From Symsagittifera roscoffensis (lineage: Eukaryota > Xenacoelomorpha > Acoela > Convolutidae): 64,000 nucleotides of DNA. The position numbers and the translations under genes are program-made. How positions within the stretch are numbered: the first letter of the stretch is position 1; each line of letters begins with the position of its first letter. Location of the stretch: positions 23,884,013 through 23,948,012 of the forward strand of contig NC_087071.1 in the NCBI RefSeq assembly GCF_963678635.1, written 5' to 3'. The notes beneath the pieces are model-generated. The model was not told the DNA's origin and searched no databases. It was given only the letters and a program-made list of their open reading frames with translations. This document shows, one piece after another, positions 10,301 through 18,417 of the stretch.

Positions 10301-11858
10301 CCCATCCGGGTTTTACAGAGTTTTTTAGAACAGTTCTTCTGTAATTCAAGGATGGATGATGGACGTTGGTATTTGGCGAACATCATATTTCTTTCGCTTC
10401 TTCTTGTGACAACGACTGAGTCTCTGCAACAAAGTCAATTCTGATTCCAGAATGGTTGGCTATGTCAGGTTTTTCTGTTCTGCGTGGAGAACTTCTTTTG
10501 TGTATGATCTAGTTTGGGAATGGCGTGGAGATTGTGCGTGGAGGGGATGCCTGGTTACTCGGATCTGTACGTATACTTGAACATCGAGGTGGTCATTGGT
10601 CTAGTTCAATGAAGTCCTTTTCTGCGAGGTCAAGTCGTACTCTAAATCCTTTGAGTTGTGATTGTGAGCGGCATATCGATTGTAGTTGGTCATTCTCTCT
10701 CGAGTGTAGTGAGGTCGTCTTGTCTTTTGATGTTCGTCCTTGGTGTTGTATTCTGATCTATATATTGCATCATGTGATTTTACATTTTATAAAACTCTTA
10801 TTAGTTTAATATTTTTTAATAATGATTTTAGTTAGTTGTTTTCACAAAAGCTTTTTGTTTTAGTTCGGTTATTTTGAAGAGTTACTCACCCTTGAGTAGC
10901 TCTTATTAAAAATAAAGGTGTGGTCACAAAGCGTGGATGTAGCGCGGTGGGTTAGGCCGGCTATAGAGCATGCTCAGGACGTCCTTTCCTGGTGGGTTAG
11001 GCCAGGAGTGGGAGTATGATTTCATGCGGTGTTTGTGAGGGGTCCTGTTATGTGACAACGTTTTATGTTGGGTTTGTTGTGGTTTTACTTATGTCTTGTT
11101 GGTTATGTACTTTTTCCAAAAAGCAAATTGTTTGTGGTATGGGTTTGTCTTTCGACTTTTTTGTGTTTTATTATTTCTTTCTAAGACTTTGTAATAGTCT
11201 TCAAAAGAATAAATTATCCAGTTTTAAACTGGGTTAATCCGGTTTGGGTACCGTTGGTTTCCTTTTCTAAGTCATGCTGTTATTCTATGATTTGTGGTAT
11301 TTAGTAAGCTGCGTTGGTTAGTTTTGTTTAGTATATGATTCCTTTCCAACCGGGTTAAAGGAAAGTTTGAAACATGTTATTGTATGTTAGAGTTGTTGAG
11401 TGTGAAAACTTGAAACTGAAATTCATTATTTTAAACAATTCTTTGTGGGCGAGCTGTGCGAGTGTGGATAGAATTTCTGTGCGAATGAATGAAAATATCA
11501 AAAGGTTAGTACTGCAATTGCATTTTATTAATTTACTACATAGAATTTAGAAATTTACTGCTAGTTATGGGGGAATTTTAAGATACAAATTTTCATCATA
11601 TGTAGATTTACTGCTTTTGGGGGGAAATTTTATAAATTAATTTACTGCATTGGTATTATATTTATTTAATTGTTGGTGCAAAAGTTTAATAGGGTCTTAA
11701 ACAGTTTTGAAGAAGTTTGCTATTTTTTATTTTTCTTTTGTGAATTTTTCAGATGATCTAGGATGAAGGCTAAAAATCTAAAGAAAACATGAATAAAGAA
11801 TGGTGAGTTTTTAATACTGTAATTAATTAGTAATATTCATTTAATTCATACTTACCTG
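10301..11858 (-). other. 3' non-coding region of the retroelement
   Basis: No frame of note on the element strand over 1.55 kb. It contains several stable-looking hairpins: a palindrome CCAGTTTTAAACTGG near 11219-11233, an imperfect stem GAGCTACTC/GAGTAACTC near 10878-10902, and the duplicated hairpin block at 10941-11007. The polypurine tract before the 3' LTR is weak (GGATGGG in element sense next to 10301). Plus-strand frames here are unsupported. Confidence 0.6.
10941..11007 (-). promoter_or_regulatory. Duplicated hairpin block, candidate RNA export/cis-acting element
   Basis: The 13-mer GGTGGGTTAGGCC occurs twice (10946-10958 and 10991-11003, plus-strand reading). In each copy it forms a short stem with the same nine-base loop TGGGTTAGG. 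The closing pair differs by compensation: C...G in the first, T...A in the second. Between them lie two perfect abutting 10 bp palindromes, GAGCATGCTC (10966-10975) and AGGACGTCCT (10976-10985). Twin identical loops in a two-fold layout recall retroviral constitutive transport elements; function is inferred only from shape and position. Confidence 0.45.
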
Positions 11859-13658
11859 TTAGTCGTCGGGGAAAAAACCGTGGGGGAAGATGTCGTGAAT
11901 TAGTTCTGAAGTTGTTAGTAGTTTAGCTAAGATGCGGATGATATTTTTAGTTTGAAGCAGTGGCCAAAGCAATTGAAGTGCCTTAATAGTGGTTAGTTCT
12001 TCAGTGCCTACTGCAAACTCATAAGGTGTGTTTTGGATTAAGTTATATAATTTGTGGTTAAATTTAGTGTTGTGGATGAATTCTAAAATTGGGATTTCTA
12101 TAGGTTGTACAAACTCGTGCGGGATCAGGAAGGGTCGGGATTCTTCGGCGTTGAAGGTTTTGGTGATGGGGCAGAAAATGTACATTTGGGTTATGGGGTC
12201 ATAATTACGAAGAATACCATGGAGGTTAGTGTCTTTAATACAATATGTGAAATTTAGGAAATATGGTGAAGTGTATTTTGAATTGATGAATTGGAAACGA
12301 TGGTGTGGTTGTCTAGAGGGTGTGTGGAGGTCAAAGTGATTTTGGATGAAACGATAGTAACTGTATGTATGTGTTTGTTTAGTGCGCAACATAATATCGT
12401 GTGAGCAGTGTAAATCTCTTTCGTGTGGTGCAAGGAAATGAAAGGTTAGTGAAAATATTTGGAAGCGTTCTTTAAAACTTTCGTATGCTTGTGTGTCTGT
12501 TAGTGCTTCTGAAATAATGTGATCAAACTTGCGGTCGAAGATGTTTAGTGTAAATATATATGGTGTCTTGATGAAAAATTTCTCGGTGATTTGTGGATTA
12601 GCGAAGCGATCGTCGTCTAAGAATTGATCTTGGTTAGCTCTAATGATGTTGTGATCGTAGTATTCTAGTGTATATTCATTAGCTCTAGGTGCAGTGTGTA
12701 TTTTTAGTGATTTTTTATATCCAACGTAAGTAAATTGTCTAGCGGTTAGTGGTGTAGTTAGTCGATATAGCATGTCTTTGTTTCGGTCTATATCGATGGA
12801 AGTGCTGGATAAAGGTAAGCAAAGAGGGTTAGTGAAATGATAGTATGAGGTCCAAGAGAGAGTGGGCATTAAAACGTATTCATCTACAAAGTTGCGTGTT
12901 TCGTTAGCGTCGTGAGGGGTGTTTAAGGTGTATTGTGGAAATGAGGGTAAAGTGATAGCTAAAAATTCTTTAGTGTTAGTATGCTGGGGGTGGTTGATGT
13001 ATTCACGGGCTGTTCCTGGTTTTGCTGGGAAAGGATGGTTGGGGAATTTTCTTTTAAAAGTGCGGTAAGCTCTATTAGTGTTTAGTGAAGATATAGTGGA
13101 TGTGGATGATGGTGTTAATGATTCAGTATAATTTGAAGAGGGTGTAGGGGGATTGGATGAATTTGTAGTGGAGGAGATTTGGTTTATGGTCGGGGTGTTA
13201 AGGTGGTAGGGTTGCTGTTGGAGGGTAATAAAATTATCTAGCTCTGGGGAGATTCGGGGGGTGTCTGGAGAATGAGATGATTGGTCAGATTGGTATGAGG
13301 AGTAGGTTGGGGTAACTTGGGAAGCATAAGAGGGTGTCGGAGTGATTGGGTCAGGGTTATTTGACAATATGGGTTGAAAAGGAGGTTGAGAAAAATTAGA
13401 AGGGTTATGAAAATTATTGGATGGGGATGGTTCTGAGTCGGCAAATTCATCGGGGGTTTCAATATTCGGGTTATTTAGCTGTGAGATGGAGTATAAAACT
13501 GAAATATGTGAGTTAGTGTCGGAATTCATGCCTGATGTTACATTGCTAGATGGAAAATCGGGTGGCGGAAAAGCAAAAAGTGGTATGATTGGGATTGAAG
13601 AGGTAAGATTGGTTGGATGGGAATTTGATCGGTGTAGTGATCCAAGTTGGCGGCTCAT
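11859..13658 (-). CDS. ORF of unknown function downstream of env (599 aa)
   Basis: The ATG overlaps the env stop as ATGA (13658-13655), an arrangement that suits reinitiation after env or use of the same spliced mRNA. Residues 1 to about 200 are Ser/Thr/Pro/Asn-rich and probably disordered. From about residue 205 (RTFKRKFPNHPF) to the end the composition is that of a folded, Tyr/Phe/His-rich protein with few cysteines and no signal peptide or membrane segment. It is intact. I recognise no retroviral homologue. A product used with Env (tegument-, matrix- or accessory-like) is possible but not shown. Confidence 0.8.
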   Translation of the reverse strand: MSRQLGSLHRSNSHPTNLTSSIPIIPLFAFPPPDFPSSNVTSGMNSDTNSHISVLYSISQLNNPNIETPDEFADSEPSPSNNFHNPSNFSQPPFQPILSNNPDPITPTPSYASQVTPTYSSYQSDQSSHSPDTPRISPELDNFITLQQQPYHLNTPTINQISSTTNSSNPPTPSSNYTESLTPSSTSTISSLNTNRAYRTFKRKFPNHPFPAKPGTAREYINHPQHTNTKEFLAITLPSFPQYTLNTPHDANETRNFVDEYVLMPTLSWTSYYHFTNPLCLPLSSTSIDIDRNKDMLYRLTTPLTARQFTYVGYKKSLKIHTAPRANEYTLEYYDHNIIRANQDQFLDDDRFANPQITEKFFIKTPYIFTLNIFDRKFDHIISEALTDTQAYESFKERFQIFSLTFHFLAPHERDLHCSHDIMLRTKQTHTYSYYRFIQNHFDLHTPSRQPHHRFQFINSKYTSPYFLNFTYCIKDTNLHGILRNYDPITQMYIFCPITKTFNAEESRPFLIPHEFVQPIEIPILEFIHNTKFNHKLYNLIQNTPYEFAVGTEELTTIKALQLLWPLLQTKNIIRILAKLLTTSELIHDIFPHGFFPDD

Positions 13659-16273
13659 CGTGGGCTAAAAAAATTATTATTTTTAGATTGAAAAGCGGTG
13701 GTATGGGGCTGTTCAATAATTTGTTCATAAGTATTATCATCTTGTGATTGATGTGTCATTATATGTTGGACGGGACTTTGTGATGTATTTAGTCGAAAAT
13801 TTGGATTATGTGTGATTGCTAAATTTCGAAAATTTCGTGGGACTAGGGATAGTGGATGATTATTTGGTAGGGGTGGTAGTTGTGGTGCCGTTGGCTGTGT
13901 GTCGACATTGTTATGTTCTTCGTCGTATGTATTTTGTCGTGTTGTTATTTTTGTGTTATATTCTTTTATTTGTGCGTCTAAAAGAATTTTGTTTATAGAT
14001 GTGGAAAAAATTCCAAAAAATCCTGCAAAGAGTATGCGTGCTACGCTTGCTTGTCTGTTTACTTGTGTGTGTATCGCACATGTATTGTAGATTCCTTTTA
14101 AGAGTGAGAAAAGAAATCCAATAAAGTTAAACATTGCGTATAAAATAGTCAATTTTTCTAAGATGTAGTAGGGCCATCCTAGAAAATCTAGGATCTCATT
14201 TTTGAGTGTAACAAAGCTAAAAATGTTAATTGGTGATATATCTTGGGGACGGTATTTTTCGCCGTTTAGATATATATAATCTTTAATGTCTTTAAAATAT
14301 CCGCTATAGTCTTGGGTGTAGATATCGGCAAAACCTGCGGTTTCTGCAAGTTTGCGTAAGTTTTGGTCAATTGATTGTCTTTGTATTGTGTCCATTTGTG
14401 TTAATAATTCCTGGAATTGTTGTGTTCTAATGTGATGTTGAATATCTGATTTTGAGTATATTCCTATTGATTGTAAGTCTATATTTGGGTTTCGAGCGAT
14501 AGCGCGAATGCTTTCTGGTGAAAATTTTTTGAGTGATTGCATTAATGTGGGATATGGAGTGAGAAGATAATATTTATTTTCATCAGGGTTTAGTTGTACT
14601 ACATTGTGGCTATTTTCTGATCCACATGGGACTGCGGTATCCCAGAAATAGGTTCTTCGTGAAAGTGTATCCACGAAATGTACTTTATTCTTATAAAAGA
14701 TAGGGATTCTTTTATAACATCGTTTATCTTCAAAAACGTATAGTGGTGATACTTTTTTGGTACAAGTATAAAACCATAAGATGTTTCCTTCGTAGTCTAA
14801 AAAATTTGATCTATTTCCTGATAATAAGTATCCTGCATAGGGTATTTTTAACACTGCTAGTGCAAGTGATTGTAATATTTGTGTCCGTTCTAATTCGCAT
14901 AGTTGGTGTAGTGTTTCTAATTCGGAGAGTGACATTTCTTGAAAAATGCGGCTAATTGTATAGTCTAGTTTCATATCTAAATGAATATCATAATGGATAT
15001 TACCGAAATATGTAGTATTCATTAGTGACAATTCTTGTAAGCGTGTGCTTCTGGTGTCATAAGGTTTTAGATGTCCACCAGGTTGTCCGTTACTTTTTTC
15101 AAAATTAACTGGTATATAGGATGTTCCTTCGTTTAGAGGATGACCTGTGGCATATGGGTCGATTTTTACTTTTCCAGTGGTCATGTCGAATCCTTTTTCG
15201 TATTCAACTAATATTTCAGAGTATTGTGTTCTGTGAAGTGGATTCCTGTATTTACATGCAAGTTCTGTTTCTTGATATATTTGAAAACGTGTCAATTTAT
15301 TTTCTATATTGTCTATGTTTCTAAAATCGGAACTTAGTTTGCGTGATGGATGGACTTGTTCATAAGGAATTGATTGTATGAAATATTTTTCGTGAAATTT
15401 TATCATACGAGCGTGTATTTTTGCTACTTGAAATGTTGTACATGTATCTTCGGGGAACCAAACAATTGTTGCTTGTGTTCTTGTTGTAGGGTCGCAATAT
15501 CCTTGATCATTTTTACAAGGTAGTCGGATTCCTTGATAGATCATTGTATTATCAGATAAATCTCGTGTGAGTTGTATTTTTTCGAGTTGTATTTTCCAAT
15601 CGAAAAACATTATTTCTTGGTATCCTTTATTTTTCGTGTCTGCTTTGCAGTTTGATGGGTTATTTATACCAATGTGTGGTATCCAATGTTTATCATGTAG
15701 GTCATAGGTTAATCGTCCGTGTGCGCCGTTATACGGGTATTTTTCGTCTAGTTTTATATGTCCTTGGTGTCTTTCAAGTTGTGATTGGTGTACAGAGTCT
15801 GAAAAAACTTGAAAATTAACTAATTTTCTTTGGGAGTTTTTATTTTGTGTGATGTTTAGTCTAAGTAATTCATTTTTACAATCGTCGGGATTGAGATGTA
15901 AGAGGCGTTCTATATTACTTTGATAGAATGATTCATGGTCAAGTCGGTTTTTGTTGCCGTTTGAGACTTGTGAACAATGTACTTTCTTTTCGGAAAATGT
16001 CGCTGTGAATTTATAACCTGTAACTGTTGTTGCTCGGGCTTTTGAATAGAGTGTTGCTATTATATCTGTGGTTTCTATAGCTTGTGGTTCTGTTTCACAT
16101 TGTGATACTTGATTTATTGCATATTTGTGTAGTGTTTTTTGTTCATTTTCTTCGCAATCGTAATGTGTTACTAATAAATCTTGTGGTCCTGTACGAGGGG
16201 AAGGGTTTATGTTTTGATTTGAGGTTACTAGAAAAAGGAGTTGGAGAAAAATTAATAATTTTAGAATATACAT
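13655..16273 (-). CDS. env: Env-like membrane glycoprotein (872 aa)
   Basis: The third major ORF of the element is in the usual env position. It begins with a hydrophobic signal peptide (residues 1-18, ending near VTSN) and has a long Cys-containing ectodomain with many N-x-S/T sites. A membrane segment lies at about residues 708-729 (FNFIGFLFSLLKG) and a second hydrophobic stretch at about 743-763. A Pro/Asn-rich tail of about 110 residues follows, carrying a PTAP motif near residue 794. The N-terminal cysteine spacing (a DC soon after the signal peptide, then paired Cys about 25 and 40 residues apart) reminds me of chuvirus/mononegavirus-like class III glycoproteins, which are known to have been captured by some LTR elements; this is memory of a pattern, not an alignment. 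The frame is uninterrupted. Confidence 0.78.
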   Translation of the reverse strand: MYILKLLIFLQLLFLVTSNQNINPSPRTGPQDLLVTHYDCEENEQKTLHKYAINQVSQCETEPQAIETTDIIATLYSKARATTVTGYKFTATFSEKKVHCSQVSNGNKNRLDHESFYQSNIERLLHLNPDDCKNELLRLNITQNKNSQRKLVNFQVFSDSVHQSQLERHQGHIKLDEKYPYNGAHGRLTYDLHDKHWIPHIGINNPSNCKADTKNKGYQEIMFFDWKIQLEKIQLTRDLSDNTMIYQGIRLPCKNDQGYCDPTTRTQATIVWFPEDTCTTFQVAKIHARMIKFHEKYFIQSIPYEQVHPSRKLSSDFRNIDNIENKLTRFQIYQETELACKYRNPLHRTQYSEILVEYEKGFDMTTGKVKIDPYATGHPLNEGTSYIPVNFEKSNGQPGGHLKPYDTRSTRLQELSLMNTTYFGNIHYDIHLDMKLDYTISRIFQEMSLSELETLHQLCELERTQILQSLALAVLKIPYAGYLLSGNRSNFLDYEGNILWFYTCTKKVSPLYVFEDKRCYKRIPIFYKNKVHFVDTLSRRTYFWDTAVPCGSENSHNVVQLNPDENKYYLLTPYPTLMQSLKKFSPESIRAIARNPNIDLQSIGIYSKSDIQHHIRTQQFQELLTQMDTIQRQSIDQNLRKLAETAGFADIYTQDYSGYFKDIKDYIYLNGEKYRPQDISPINIFSFVTLKNEILDFLGWPYYILEKLTILYAMFNFIGFLFSLLKGIYNTCAIHTQVNRQASVARILFAGFFGIFSTSINKILLDAQIKEYNTKITTRQNTYDEEHNNVDTQPTAPQLPPLPNNHPLSLVPRNFRNLAITHNPNFRLNTSQSPVQHIMTHQSQDDNTYEQIIEQPHTTAFQSKNNNFFSPR

Positions 16274-17397
16274 GTGTATGATAATCCTGAGTATGGGTTA
16301 TAAAATGTAATGTAGCCAATTGTGTTTTTGGTATATCTGTCGTATTTATATATTACTTCAGTAGTTATAAACGGTGGTGGTAGTGATTGAGCTGTTATGT
16401 TAGGTGGATTTAATGGGTAGGGATGTTGGGTAATGTTATTTAACTTAACTGTGATTTCAAACTTTAATTGTAAACTGTTTTGTTGGAGTATTTGAATATT
16501 GTGATCACGGATATCGTTGTGAATATCTTGGCGATATTGTAATCTATTAAGTGCCCAGTTATGAAGGCGGTTACTTTCTTGATGTTGTCCAAATAATGGT
16601 GGAGGTGCTGTGAATGTATTCCAATCTAATCTTAAAGGAATATTTATTGATGATTGTTCTCGATATCTGGCGTCGAGATTATTTGGAAAATTTAAGTTAA
16701 AGGGTGGTGGTGAAAATTGGCTTATTGATGGTGTTGATGGTAGTGATAATGTTTCTGGTAGTGATGAGGATGTTGTTGTATCCGTAGAAATATCTATGGG
16801 GTCATTGACTAAATTTGGTTCACCTTGTGTAAATGAATGTGTAGTCCAATATGGAAATCGTGATGTTTGGTTTGGGGGGTTAAAAGGATTTTCACGTATT
16901 TGTTCAGATGTTGGTGTTGAACCTAAGTAGTCTGAGGGTAGACTTGAAGTGCTTCGTTGTGAAAAAAGTGTAGGAGTTTCTGGTGTGATGCCAGTGGTGT
17001 TTTCTGGAGTGGTTTGTGATGGGGATTGAGGTATATCAAAATGAACTCGGGGAGTTTGAAAATTTCTATTTCGTCGAGGATGTATAATTTGTCTATTTAT
17101 TTCTGTTGTGTTTTGGTTTTGACTAAGGTTTCGTATTCTACTTAGTTCTTGTGGTAGTGTTGGGTAAAGATTGTATGTTGGTTCACTTAGGGATGCTTGT
17201 CGTTGAACTGGTTCTAGTGGTTCAGATAAACGAGCGTGCCGTTCTTCAAAAGTGTATGGATTGTCTTGAAAAGAAATTCGTGTAGATGTTTGAGGATTTT
17301 GAGTAGTTGAAGGTGGTGTTGGATTATCTTGGGATGATGTCGGTGAAGACTGATTCTGTGACTGTTGGGTAGCAATTTTTGATGGATTTTTGAATTG
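16261..17397 (-). CDS. 378-codon ORF lacking any ATG, CTG or TTG
   Basis: I read this frame triplet by triplet: it opens after a TAA (17400-17398), closes at TAA 16263-16261, and contains no in-frame ATG, CTG or TTG. The first about 220 codons are Ser/Thr/Pro/Gln/Asn-rich (QSQNQSSPTSSQDNPTPP); the last about 150 look folded (for example NRLHNWALNRLQYRQDIH). It ends 13 bases inside the env ORF in another frame. An acceptor-like TTGCTACCCAACAG ends at 17362 and would open the frame in phase 0, so translation may depend on a spliced exon that supplies the start. A -1 shift from the 62-codon ORF upstream runs into the TAA at 17400. Composition parallels the 599-codon ORF. Function unknown. Confidence 0.7.
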   Translation of the reverse strand, partial: QFKNPSKIATQQSQNQSSPTSSQDNPTPPSTTQNPQTSTRISFQDNPYTFEERHARLSEPLEPVQRQASLSEPTYNLYPTLPQELSRIRNLSQNQNTTEINRQIIHPRRNRNFQTPRVHFDIPQSPSQTTPENTTGITPETPTLFSQRSTSSLPSDYLGSTPTSEQIRENPFNPPNQTSRFPYWTTHSFTQGEPNLVNDPIDISTDTTTSSSLPETLSLPSTPSISQFSPPPFNLNFPNNLDARYREQSSINIPLRLDWNTFTAPPPLFGQHQESNRLHNWALNRLQYRQDIHNDIRDHNIQILQQNSLQLKFEITVKLNNITQHPYPLNPPNITAQSLPPPFITTEVIYKYDRYTKNTIGYITFYNPYSGLSYTCIF

Positions 17398-17402
17398 TTA
17401 CT

Positions 17403-17591
17403 TTAGTGGGAAGGTTTATGTTTATTATAATATTCTTCCAAAAAAATAATTAGAAAAATTGTTGCTAGGGCAAATGTGATGATTGCTTTCTTTATACATT
17501 TACATATGGTCAAAATGAGGGATGATAAAAATGTTATGAAAATTACAAACAATAAAAAAATATCAGTTCTACTGAAAATTGTTCGTATCAT
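17403..17591 (-). CDS. Small hydrophobic ORF (62 aa), candidate membrane peptide
   Basis: The ATG lies inside the end of the preceding 82-codon ORF. Residues about 9-31 (FSRTDIFLLFVIFITFLSSL onward) and 36-50 are strongly hydrophobic, separated by a CKCIKK basic/cysteine turn, with a charged tail EEYYNKHK. This two-helix hairpin shape is like small viral membrane proteins. A+T-rich DNA yields hydrophobic frames easily, so this is a candidate only. Confidence 0.4.
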   Translation of the reverse strand: MIRTIFSRTDIFLLFVIFITFLSSLILTICKCIKKAIITFALATIFLIIFLEEYYNKHKPSH

Positions 17592-17817
17592 TTAGACAAG
17601 TTGTTAAAATCGTACCTGTGGATATATTCAAGGGTTTTGGAAAGTTGGAGGAATAGTTCGAGTATTGTGTAGAAAATTTAAAAATGTTACAAAAAATGAT
17701 TAAGATTATTAGAAAAGATTCAAGTATATCAAAAAGAAATATTATAAAGGCTTCAAGTATTGAAAAAAAATGTTTAAAATTTATAAGTATTTGAGCAACT
17801 GTTTGAGAGAAAAGCAT
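17569..17817 (-). CDS. Small hydrophobic ORF (82 aa), candidate membrane peptide
   Basis: ATG-initiated, with a hydrophobic stretch of about 28 residues (FFSILEAFIIFLFDILESFL onward) and a polar tail. It overlaps the 62-codon ORF by 23 bases in another frame. Its position between pol and env is where spliced accessory genes sit in complex retroviruses. No homology recognised. Confidence 0.38.
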   Translation of the reverse strand: MLFSQTVAQILINFKHFFSILEAFIIFLFDILESFLIILIIFCNIFKFSTQYSNYSSNFPKPLNISTGTILTTCLNDTNNFQ

Positions 17818-18417
17818 TTAAGAAATGATCTCTTGGTCGAATATTTTTTGCTGTTTGAGGCGATTTTCTAGTGTGGTCGAATTATTTATTAGTTTTTTGA
17901 CAAGTGGGTTGAGTTTTGTAAAAAATTGTTGGGGGCAATTTTCATTGTGACTGGGAGGTCGTCTTTTTCTTTATTTTTGTTTGTCAAATGATCCGGGGTA
18001 TGGTGAGATTTTTATACTTTAGGCTAATTAAAATCTTCATTTTGTTACTTTAGGCTAAGTTATCAAATTTGTTTTGGGGGTATTCGTGGTCTGAGTTGGG
18101 GAAATATTGTTGATCTTTGGGTTATTAGATAAGGGAGGGGTACGGTATTATGGTGATATTTATTTTAGCTGTCAAGTTGGAGTGGTTTGCTTATTTTTGA
18201 CCTGGAGGTTGTAAAGTTATAGTTAGAGATGTGCCTGGAGTTCTAGATTATTCGTCTAATTGATCTTAGTTTGAGTTAGAGAAAGTGGCGGATTGGATGA
18301 ATCCTATTGGTCTATTTTGAACTAGAATTATTGCGTACTTGTGAGCATGTTATTTTGAAAAAATGAAATGAAAAATGTTACGGAGGTTTCAAGATTGTGA
18401 AGTATAAAATCTTAAAA
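17818..18417 (-). other. Non-coding spacer between pol and the small ORFs
   Basis: Six hundred bases with no frame of note on the element strand. It could hold splice acceptors for the downstream ORFs. Confidence 0.5.

Noticed and set aside
17398-17408. -1 ribosomal frameshift from the 62-codon ORF into the ATG-less ORF
   Set aside because: The TAA at 17400-17398 blocks the new frame immediately.
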